From positions 1 through 47,545 of the forward strand of contig JAISTH010000020.1 in assembly GCA_031272715.1 (NCBI GenBank): a DNA stretch of 47,545 bases. Reading direction: 5' to 3'. Origin of the DNA: Desulfovibrio sp. GTDB lineage: Bacteria > Desulfobacterota > Desulfovibrionia > Desulfovibrionales > Desulfovibrionaceae. The first letter of the stretch is position 1. Each line of letters begins with the position of its first letter. This document shows positions 1 through 6,889 of the stretch, piece after piece. The position numbers and the translations under genes were made by a program. The notes under the pieces are model-generated. The model worked only from the letters and a program-made list of their open reading frames with translations, ran no database searches and was not told the origin of the DNA.

Positions 1-413
1 TCGCCAAGGCGCGACCATAGGCACTCGCTCTGCCGTCCAGCCCTGCGGGGCCGTTGCGGAACGGCAACGAATCCATAGCCTGAACCTTGCGGAATCCCCG
101 CATGCGGCAAACTGGACCAGGGTTCCAGCGGAGCGTGATGCAACGCCCTGCGGAGGCCTGTCTTAGGGCGTTCGGAGCGGAAAATTTTCCACGAACGGCC
201 CTCCAACAAGTGCTGGCTGTGATCGCCGATTTTACCAGCACAGCCTTTCGGCGACATTGGTCCACGTGTTCCAAATGTGGAAAACCCCAACCTGAGCGGA
301 GACGCGTGCCCGTGTCCTTCGGTGCGACCTGCTCCTTTGCATCCGCAGCGTTCAACACCGGATGTCGGCCCATCCCCGGCAAGATCCGACATCGGGCCGG
401 GATCGGCTGCGAG
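1..413. other. no supported gene in left-edge stretch
   Basis: This GC-rich stretch has short open frames but none with a ribosome site, family signature or consistent codon use. One frame on the plus strand (about 87-431) contains a CxxCG knuckle that faintly recalls a zinc ribbon, but the second Cys pair is missing and I do not call it. Together with the lpdA relic just downstream, the stretch looks like decaying DNA. Confidence 0.4.
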
Positions 414-505
414 AGTCTCATGGCAGCTTAGAAGACGGCCTCGGCAAATCCGGGGTGGCGGGGATGTCCTTCACCGCGGCGCCCGGTTGCAGGCCGGGAG
501 CGCGT
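414..505 (-). pseudogene. decayed lpdA C-terminal fragment
   Basis: Read on the minus strand, this piece aligns at the DNA level with the last 100 or so bases of the intact lpdA at 1230-2642. It encodes LQPGAAVKDIPAT, matching LQMGATVKDIAGT in lpdA. An approximately 11-base deletion follows, and in another frame GFAEAVF-stop-AAM matches TLAEGVFEAAM. The order and spacing of both blocks agree with homology. It is a relic of a second dihydrolipoyl dehydrogenase gene with a deletion, a frameshift and a stop codon. I cannot recognise the rest of that gene on either side. Confidence 0.6.
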
Positions 506-591
506 TGGGATGGCGTCCTGGGCAATGGGCGGTGCACCCGTCCGTGGAATGGGAGGACGGCCGTACCCGTGTATGCGTGCGGTCAGGATGC

Positions 592-619
592 TTGACTTCT
601 CGGCTCAGGATGCGATAGT
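592..619 (+). promoter_or_regulatory. possible sigma-70 promoter
   Basis: TTGACT (592-597) and GATAGT (614-619) are spaced by 16 bases. The only transcribed object before the hairpin at 652-700 would be a short RNA of about 70 nt. This is a pattern match only, in GC-rich DNA. Confidence 0.2.
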
Positions 620-651
620 TGCATGTACCCTGTTAAAGTTGCCCAAGAATC

Positions 652-700
652 AAAGCCGAGATCGTCGTGGTGAGGTCCGCCACGACGATCTCGGCTTTTG
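652..700. terminator. hairpin terminator after gcvH
   Basis: A perfect 19-bp stem, AAAGCCGAGATCGTCGTGG (652-670) with its complement at 680-698, encloses a 9-nt loop. A-rich and T-rich ends flank it on both sides, so it can act in both directions. It lies 40 bases beyond the gcvH stop and probably ends the OsmC-lpdA-gcvH transcript. Confidence 0.75.
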
Positions 701-741
701 AAGCGATTGTCCCAGACCCTCGCCCCATCGCGTCAGGGGGC

Positions 742-1143
742 TCAGAGCCTGCGCAGGAACTCCCTGTAGGCGTCCGCCTGCATCAAGGCGTCCACGTCGG
801 CGGGATTCTCCGGCCGCACCCGCAGCATCCACCCCCGCTCGTAGCAGTTCGCGTTGACGAGACTCGGCGTGTCCTCCAAGTCCCCGTTGATGGCCGCCAC
901 CTGCCCCGTCACGGGCATGTGGAGCTCGTTGACGGCCTTGATGGACTCCACCGTGCCGAAGCTCTCTCCGGCGGCGAAGACTCTCTCCGTCTCCGGCAAC
1001 TCCACGAAGACGACCTCCCCCAACTGGTCCTGGGCGTAGTCGCTGATGCCCACCAGCACATCCTCGCCATCGACGCGGGCCCAAGTGTGCTCCTCATGAA
1101 AACCGCAGCCATCAGGCAAAATCAGCTCGGAAACGTCCTTCAC
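742..1143 (-). CDS. gcvH: glycine cleavage system H protein (lipoyl carrier)
   Basis: A 133 aa protein of the GcvH family, which carries a lipoyl arm shuttling the aminomethyl group between glycine cleavage enzymes in the cytoplasm. The lipoyl-lysine motif is clear in the middle of the protein (GTVESIKAVNELHMPVTG), and the N-terminal HTWARVD and C-terminal YREFL regions are as expected. I chose the GTG at 1143 because AAGGAGA lies seven bases upstream; the frame stays open further up but has no better start. It follows lpdA by 86 bases on the same strand, so E3 (Lpd) and H are probably co-transcribed. The T and P subunits are not in the window, so this may be an extra copy or may serve another lipoate-dependent process. 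Confidence 0.92.
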   Translation of the reverse strand: MKDVSELILPDGCGFHEEHTWARVDGEDVLVGISDYAQDQLGEVVFVELPETERVFAAGESFGTVESIKAVNELHMPVTGQVAAINGDLEDTPSLVNANCYERGWMLRVRPENPADVDALMQADAYREFLRRL

Positions 1144-1229
1144 GCCTTTCTCCTTCCTGTCCGTAAGGATTCGTCGATGGATGCCGGCCCGTCCATGGGA
1201 GGGGATCGCCCTCCGGGCAGGGTTGGCCG

Positions 1230-2642
1230 CTACAGTTGCATTGCCGCTTCGAAGACGCCCTCCGCGAGGGTGGGATGGGCGTGGATGGTGCCGGCGATGT
1301 CCTTCACCGTGGCCCCCATTTGCAGGGCAAGGGCGGCCTCGGCGATGATGTCGGTTGCGTGGGCCCCCGCGAAGTGCGCCCCGAGGAGCCTGCCCGTCGC
1401 ATTGTCCACCACGAGCTTGAACACTCCCGGAAGGGATCCCATGGCCTGGGCCTTGCCCAGTTCCCGGAACAGGAAGAGGGGGCACGCGACGTCGTGCCCC
1501 TTTTCCCTCGCCTGGGCCTCGGTGAGCCCCACATCGGCGATCTCGGGGGACGTGAATATCCCCCCGGGCACGACGTCGTAGCTGACCGGCCTCTCGGCCC
1601 CCAGGCAGTTGTCCGCCGCGGCCATGCCTTCGAAGGACGCCATGTGCGCCAGCATGATCCTTGATGGTCCCAGTGCGTCGCCTATGGCGTAGATGCCCGG
1701 CACGTTCGTGGCGAGGGTCGAGTCCGCGAGAACGTATCCCCTTGCGTCCAGGGCGACCCCGGCGTCCTCCAGGCCCATGTTCCGGGTGTTCGGGGAGCGC
1801 CCGGTGGCCACGACGAGGACTTCGGCGTCAATCGTCGTCTCCGCCTTCGCGGAGTTCGGAAGGCTTTCGGCGGGCACGAAGGGCGACGGGGCGAGACGCG
1901 CCTTCACGCAGTTCCCCGCGACCTCGGCCGAGGCGATGATCCGGCACAGTTCCACGCCGATGCCGGCCTTCTTCATCTCCCGCTGCAGGAGCTTGCTCAT
2001 CTCGGCATCCACGGAGGGCAGGGGAAGGAGTCGGTCCAGGCCTTCCACGACGGTCACGCGGCTGCCGAAGGTCCTGAAGATGAAGGCCAGTTCCGCCCCG
2101 ACGACGCCGCCGCCCGCGATGCACATGGATTCCGGCACGCGGTCCAGTTCCAGGACGTCGTCGCTGGTCATGATCCTTGCGTGGTCGAGGGGGATGGAAG
2201 GGGGCACGGCCGGGCTTGAGCCCGTGGCGACGATCACCCTGTCGGACGGGATGTCCACGACCTTGCCTTCCGGCGTCTCGCATCGGACCAGGTCCTTGCC
2301 GACCACGGTCCCCCGACCGGCCATGTAGACGACCTTGGCCTTGGCGCAGGTCTTCGCGAGGCCGTCACGCAAGGTGTCCACCACCTTCCGCTTGCGGGCG
2401 AGGACCTTGACCATGTCGATGGCCCCGGCCCCTTCCAGGGTCACCCCGAACTCCTCGGCCCGCCTGATCGTTTCCAGCGCCTCGGCGCTGGCCTTCAGGG
2501 TCTTGGTGGGGATGCAGCCGCGATTGAGGCAGGTGCCCCCCAGCCGACCCGCCTCGACGAGGGTGACCTGGGCTCCGCCCCTGGCGGCCCGGAATGCCGC
2601 CGCATACCCTCCCGGGCCCGCTCCCACTATGGTGATGCGCAT
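1230..2642 (-). CDS. lpdA: dihydrolipoyl dehydrogenase (E3/L protein)
   Basis: A 470 aa flavoprotein disulfide reductase that reoxidises dihydrolipoamide using FAD and NAD+. The N-terminal FAD-binding motif GAGPGGYAAAFRA, the redox-active pair in GGTCLNRGCIPTK, a second dinucleotide-binding motif (GGGVVGAELAFI, around residue 175) and the C-terminal dimerisation region with the His-Pro of IHAHPTLAEG are all present. The length is normal for the family. The gene starts one base after the OsmC-like gene ends and is followed by gcvH, so the three form one transcription unit. A decayed copy of its own 3' end lies at 414-505. A role serving the adjacent H protein is the simplest reading. Confidence 0.93.
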   Translation of the reverse strand: MRITIVGAGPGGYAAAFRAARGGAQVTLVEAGRLGGTCLNRGCIPTKTLKASAEALETIRRAEEFGVTLEGAGAIDMVKVLARKRKVVDTLRDGLAKTCAKAKVVYMAGRGTVVGKDLVRCETPEGKVVDIPSDRVIVATGSSPAVPPSIPLDHARIMTSDDVLELDRVPESMCIAGGGVVGAELAFIFRTFGSRVTVVEGLDRLLPLPSVDAEMSKLLQREMKKAGIGVELCRIIASAEVAGNCVKARLAPSPFVPAESLPNSAKAETTIDAEVLVVATGRSPNTRNMGLEDAGVALDARGYVLADSTLATNVPGIYAIGDALGPSRIMLAHMASFEGMAAADNCLGAERPVSYDVVPGGIFTSPEIADVGLTEAQAREKGHDVACPLFLFRELGKAQAMGSLPGVFKLVVDNATGRLLGAHFAGAHATDIIAEAALALQMGATVKDIAGTIHAHPTLAEGVFEAAMQL

Positions 2643-2643
2643 G

Positions 2644-3075
2644 TCAGTCCTCGTAGTTCGCGTTGAGTTCGTAATCCATCTCGATGCCCTCGTGCAGGGA
2701 TCCCGTGACGAGGCACCCTCCCTTCATGATGCGCTCGACGCGCTGGAAGGTTCCCTCGTCCTCTCCGTCCAGGGTCACGGTGGCGCTGACCTTGATCTTG
2801 CGCACCCTGCCCTGCCCCTTGTCGTTGTTGCCCGTCTCGAGATCGGCCTGGCCCTCGATCCTGTGATACCGCACCCCTCTGGCCTCCAGGGCGGCGGCAA
2901 GGGATCCGCAGTAGCAGTAAAGCGCCGATGCGGCCAGCAACCGCTTGGCCGTGCCGCCCCGGTTCTCCTGGGGGACGTCCCTGTTGTCCACGACCAGCGT
3001 GCCCAGCGCCTGTCCGCCGGTCTCGATGCTGTGCACGTCCCCGTCGCGCGTGTACGTCACCACGATCTGCGCCAT
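2644..3075 (-). CDS. OsmC family protein
   Basis: A 143 aa protein of the OsmC/Ohr fold, whose members reduce organic hydroperoxides through two cysteines and are often recycled by lipoylated proteins and Lpd. A Cys-containing helix (LLAASALYCYCGSLAAALE, about residues 45-63) and a second Cys near residue 120 (KGGCLVTGSL) sit where the family has its reactive pair, although the first site has the unusual spacing CYC. The start ATG has AAGGAC upstream. It is the first gene of the unit with lpdA and gcvH. This arrangement fits a lipoyl-dependent peroxide reductase, in which Lpd and a lipoyl carrier supply electrons; that link is inference. Confidence 0.8.
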   Translation of the reverse strand: MAQIVVTYTRDGDVHSIETGGQALGTLVVDNRDVPQENRGGTAKRLLAASALYCYCGSLAAALEARGVRYHRIEGQADLETGNNDKGQGRVRKIKVSATVTLDGEDEGTFQRVERIMKGGCLVTGSLHEGIEMDYELNANYED

Positions 3076-3350
3076 GGCCTTGTCCTTTTGTTTGGATTCG
3101 CGAACGGCCTCCCGCCTCGACGGACGCGGCGACCGCGTCCATCACCCCCCATGCGGGAGGCCATGGCGCGCCGGAGCATATTCCATACCAACGCCGCAAC
3201 ACAAGCCGCGGCATCCGCCCCACATGAGGCTGCGGGGAGGCCGGGAGGGGTCGGGCGGCCCACGGTTTCCGCCGGCATGCCCGGCCGCACGGTCATGCCC
3301 GGCGCAACGCCCAAACCTCCACCTTGACGGGGGGACGGATGGGGGTAGCA

Positions 3351-3368
3351 TGCGACACAATTGTCGCA
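3351..3368. promoter_or_regulatory. operator/UAS copy 1, upstream of the sigma-54 regulator
   Basis: TGCGACA-CAAT-TGTCGCA, an inverted repeat with 7-bp arms, sits 52 bases before the regulator start. The same palindrome occurs twice more at 4908 and 4984, upstream of the BCCT gene. The position suggests autoregulation by the regulator encoded at 3421. Confidence 0.65.
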
Positions 3369-3420
3369 TCCCTTCCCATCTGTCGTATCCCTTCCCGATG
3401 CACCATTCAGGGGAACCGCC

Positions 3421-4899
3421 ATGACGCCCTACGCCAGCGACCAGACCCTCCGGGAGATGCAGACCCGCCTGAACCAGGCGGAACGGAGCCTCGCCCGGCT
3501 GCTCAACCACCTGCCGGGACTCGCCTACCGGTGCAGGGTGCTCCCAGGCTTCAACTACGTGCTGGAATTCGTGAGCAAGGGGTGCGAGGCGATGCTCGGG
3601 ATGTCCCCCGAGGAGGTCCTGGCGCAGCGCACCAACATCATCGAGCAGATGATGAGCGAAGAGGACAGGAGCCACGTGCGGGACACCATGGAGAACTGCA
3701 TGCTGACCCAGCTTCCCTACGAGGTCTACTACCACGTGACGAGCCCGGTCACGGGGAGGACCATCTGGGTGTGGGACCAGGGCGAGGGCGTCTTCGACGA
3801 TGCCGGGGAATGCGTCGCCATCGAGGGGATCATGATGGACGTGACCGAGCAGAGGAACCGGGAACAGGCCCTGCGCAAGGAGAATCGGCAGTTGCGCTCC
3901 TCCATCAGGCACTCCCACGGCCTGGGGGACATCGTGGGCAGGAGCGACGCCATGCAGCGGTGCTACCGCCAGATACTGCTGGCGGCCAGATGCGACCTCA
4001 ACGTGGTCATCCACGGGGAGACCGGTGTGGGCAAGGATCTCACCGCCCGCACCATACACGAGCTTTCCGGGGTCGCGGGCCGTTTCGTGCCCATCAACTG
4101 CGCCGCCATCCCCGCCGAACTGCTGGAGAGCGAGTTCTTCGGCCACGTGAAGGGCGCCTTCTCCGGGGCCGTGGGGAACAGGGCGGGGCACCTCGCCGCC
4201 GCCAAAGGGGGCACGCTCTTCCTGGACGAGGTGGGGGAACTGCCCATGCGGCTGCAGGGGAAGCTGCTGCGGGCCATCGAGACAAGGACCTTCTCCCCGG
4301 TGGGCTCCAGCGAGGTGCGTCAGGCGGATTTCAGGCTCATCTGCGCCACCAACCGGAATCTGGCGGAACTCGTCGAGAGCAAGGGGATGCGGGAGGACTT
4401 CTACTTCCGCATCCACGTCCTCCCCCTGGAGATCCCCCCGCTGCGCAACCGCACGGAGGACATCCCCCTGCTGGCCGACGCCCATGCGAAGCACAGAGGG
4501 ATCGACGGGGCTCTGCCCCCGGACGCGCTGTCGGCCCTGGGGCGCCACACGTGGCCCGGAAACGTCCGGGAACTCCACAACGTCCTCGACCGATACTGGG
4601 CGCTGGGGGAACTGGGGCCGCAGTTCGCCGGGACGGAACTGCGGGCCTCCCGGGGCGGCCGCCGGCACGAACGGCGCGAGTCCCGGCCCGCCCCCGCTCT
4701 CCCGGACACCGCGGTGGCGATGGAAGGTTCCCCGCCTCTGGACGACGTCCTCGCCTCGGCCGAGCGCAAGACCATCCTGGCGACCCTGGATCGGCACCAA
4801 TGGCGCAAGGGCGAGACCGCAAAGGCTCTGGGCGTCACCATGCGCACCCTGCAGCGCAAGCTGCTGAAGCACGGCATCCGGGAACGGGCCGCCCTCTGA
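3421..4899 (+). CDS. PAS-containing sigma-54-dependent transcriptional activator
   Basis: A 492 aa bacterial enhancer-binding protein. Residues of about 1-150 form a PAS-like sensor domain ending in a PAC-type segment (VTEQRNREQALRK). An AAA+ domain follows, with Walker A GETGVGKD, the sigma-54 contact loop GAFSGA (the usual GAFTGA with Ser for Thr), Walker B GGTLFLDEVGE and the arginine region near LRNRTEDIPLL. A Fis-type helix-turn-helix (TAKALGVTMRTLQRKLLKHGI) closes the protein. The ATG at 3421 is preceded by a GGGGAA ribosome site; the frame is open further upstream but would run through the operator at 3351. It probably senses a small molecule through PAS and activates the locus starting at 5172 from the sites at 4908 and 4984. 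Confidence 0.9.
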   Translation: MTPYASDQTLREMQTRLNQAERSLARLLNHLPGLAYRCRVLPGFNYVLEFVSKGCEAMLGMSPEEVLAQRTNIIEQMMSEEDRSHVRDTMENCMLTQLPYEVYYHVTSPVTGRTIWVWDQGEGVFDDAGECVAIEGIMMDVTEQRNREQALRKENRQLRSSIRHSHGLGDIVGRSDAMQRCYRQILLAARCDLNVVIHGETGVGKDLTARTIHELSGVAGRFVPINCAAIPAELLESEFFGHVKGAFSGAVGNRAGHLAAAKGGTLFLDEVGELPMRLQGKLLRAIETRTFSPVGSSEVRQADFRLICATNRNLAELVESKGMREDFYFRIHVLPLEIPPLRNRTEDIPLLADAHAKHRGIDGALPPDALSALGRHTWPGNVRELHNVLDRYWALGELGPQFAGTELRASRGGRRHERRESRPAPALPDTAVAMEGSPPLDDVLASAERKTILATLDRHQWRKGETAKALGVTMRTLQRKLLKHGIRERAAL

Positions 4900-4907
4900 C
4901 AACCCTC

Positions 4908-4923
4908 GCGACAGAATTGTCGC
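4908..4923. promoter_or_regulatory. operator/UAS copy 2 for the BCCT locus
   Basis: GCGACA-GAAT-TGTCGC lies nine bases after the regulator stop codon. It is the same palindrome as at 3351 and 4984, with 6-bp arms. It lies about 150-170 bases upstream of the -24/-12 promoter, a normal distance for an enhancer site of a sigma-54 activator. Confidence 0.65.
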
Positions 4924-4983
4924 CTGCCGATCCCATCCGAAAGCTTGCCACGCCTCGCTTCGATCGCCTCCCCCTCCCCTCGA

Positions 4984-5001
4984 TGCGACAATCATGTCGC
5001 A
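4984..5001. promoter_or_regulatory. operator/UAS copy 3 for the BCCT locus
   Basis: TGCGACA-ATCA-TGTCGCA has perfect 7-bp arms. It is centred about 76 bases after copy 2, near a whole number of helical turns, and about 75 bases before the -24 element. Paired sites on one face of the DNA are typical for enhancer-binding proteins. Confidence 0.65.
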
Positions 5002-5075
5002 CTCCGGGAAGCCGGCCACCCGGGCCATCCGCTCCGGCCCACGCCCATCGCGGTTTTCCCGAAAAGGGGAATCCC

Positions 5076-5091
5076 GGGAACGCTTCTTGCT
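5076..5091 (+). promoter_or_regulatory. sigma-54 (-24/-12) promoter
   Basis: GGGAACGCTTCTTGCT holds the essential GG (5077-5078) and GC (5089-5090) separated by exactly 10 bases, with TTGC at -12. It lies about 80 bases before the BCCT start and downstream of two operators, so it most likely drives the genes from 5172 onward. TGGCA at -24 is imperfect. Confidence 0.65.
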
Positions 5092-5171
5092 CAAGACATT
5101 CTCCAGAGGACGGCCCTTCGGGCAGCCCGCACGCGAAGGGCCACTCCCCCACCCCACACCTGGAGACAGCC

Positions 5172-6792
5172 ATGGAACAGGCCCATGCCACCTCACCCCA
5201 GGTCGATCTGCGGCAGGACCGCAAGATCGTCATCCCCGCCGCCATCATCCTGTGCCTCATCGTCATCGCGTCCATCGCGGCCCCCGTGGCGACGGAGAAT
5301 TTCCTCAAGAGCATCTACGGCCCCTTCGCCAAGCACACCGGCACCTACTACCTCTGGGTGACCTTCATCATGGTGGCGCTGTCCGCGTTCTTCATCTGCA
5401 GCCGCTACGGCAACATCCGCTTCGGGGACCGGGACGAGAAGCCCGAGTTCGGGAACGGCGCCTGGATCGCCATGATGTTCTGCTCCGGCGTCGCCGGGGC
5501 CGTCATGTTCTGATCCATCGTGGAACCCCTCTTCAACCTCGCCTTCCCGCCCCAGTACGCCGAACCCCTCTCCCGGGAGGCCTACGACTGGTCCTGGTCT
5601 TCCTGATCCTCAGCCTCGCTCAACGGCCCTCTCCCGGGAGGCCTACGACTGGTCCCTCACCTACGTGCTCCTCCACTGGGGCCCCGTGACCTGGCCATGG
5701 TACGCCGTGACCGCCCTCCCCATCTGCTACATGTTCTACCGCCTGAAAAAACCCGTCCTGCGCATCGACGCCGTGGCCGAACCCGTGCTCGGCAAGAAGC
5801 TCATCGACGGATGGGCAGGCTCGGCCCTTGAAATCTTCTTCATCGTGGGACTCATCTTCAGCAACACCGCCGTCATGGGCGTCTCCCTCCCCATCGTGGC
5901 CCAGGCCCTGAGCGCCCTCACCGGGATACCGCCCACCTTCGGCATGCAGGTCTGCATCCTGGCCGTCAGCACCGCCATCTTCACTACCAGCGTCACCCTG
6001 GGCCTCAAGAAGGGCATCAAGGTGCTCAGCTGGATCAACGTCTGGATCGCCCTCGCCATGGTGGCCTTCGCCTTCACGGTCGGCCCCACCACCCAGATCT
6101 TCAACAGCTTCACCAACGCCATCGGCAAGATGACCAGCAACTTCTTCCAGATGCTCTTCTGGACCTCCCCATGGAAGGCCGACTCCTTCCCCCAGGACTG
6201 GACGATCTTCTACGCCCTCTGGATGGCCAGCTACGGCCCCTTCATGGGCCTCTTCATCGCCCGCATCTCCCGGGGCCGCACCGTCCGCCAGGTGACCCTC
6301 ATGAGCATCTTCGGCGGCATGGCCGGCGCCTTCCTCATCCACGGGGTCTTCGGCAGCTACACCCTGAACGCCCAGCACACGGGCCTCGTGGACGCCGTGG
6401 GGATACTCAAGGCCTCCGGCGGACCCACCGCCCTGATCGCCGTGCTCCAGACCCTGCCCCTGGGAGGGGTGGTCCTCGTGGGCTACTGCCTCTTCTCCAC
6501 CATATTCCTCGCCACCAGCGTGGACTCCAGCGCCTACATCATGGCCTGTTCGGCCACGAGCAGACTCGCCCCCGGCGTCGATCCCTCCCTGTTCAGCCGC
6601 TTCTTCTGGGCGATCCTGCAGGCCGGTCTCGCCCTCGCCGTCATCAGCCTCGAGGGGCTCGGGGCGGCGAAAATCTTCGCCAACTTCGCCGGCGCGCTTA
6701 TGCTGCTCCCCATCGGCTTCGCCGTTTTCTCCTGGTTCATTTTCATCAGGTCCGACGACGTACGGCGGGAGCTTCGCGACCCTTCCCTGTAG
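5172..6792 (+). pseudogene. BCCT family (betaine/choline/carnitine) transporter, disrupted
   Basis: The sequence encodes a membrane transporter of the BCCT family, but in three pieces. Residues 1-113 read in frame to a TGA at 5511, where the family has Trp in the conserved stretch (VMF-W-SIVEP); TGG to TGA is a single-base change. The frame then continues to a second TGA near 5604, inside a 61-bp insertion (5566-5626 region) that duplicates 29 bases and shifts the frame by one. Removing the 61 bp joins AYDWS directly to LTYVLLHWGPVTWP, and the rest is intact to 6792. That part includes the family signature WMASYGPFMGLFIARISRG. The remaining membrane segments look unaltered, so the damage is recent. 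As written the gene gives no full-length transporter; a sequencing or assembly error is possible but would need two independent events. Confidence 0.85.
5566..5655. repeat. 29-bp direct repeat flanking a 32-bp filler in the BCCT gene
   Basis: Copies at 5566-5594 and 5627-5655 are identical (from CCCTCTCCCGGGAGG through GACTGGTCC). Between them are 32 bases that resemble no part of the transporter. The whole event adds 61 bp, not a multiple of three. Confidence 0.9.
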
Positions 6793-6889
6793 GAACGCCG
6801 GACCGCCCCAACGCGGCGATGCGCCCCGATCCCATCCGGATGCGGGATCCGGGGCGCACCGCCGCACAACCCCAACGAGGACATCGCCC

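Noticed and set aside
87-431. Possible TnpB-like zinc ribbon (CSKCGKPQ)
   Set aside because: Only one Cys pair, no catalytic motifs and no transposon ends; the match is too weak.
3142-5196. A 684-codon open frame on the minus strand opposite the sigma-54 regulator
   Set aside because: It is the mirror of a gene with clear AAA+ and helix-turn-helix motifs; its translation is low in structure and has no motif.
5511-5513. TGA in the BCCT gene as a selenocysteine codon
   Set aside because: The family has Trp here, no SECIS-like hairpin is obvious right after it, and a second TGA plus a frameshift follow within 100 bases.
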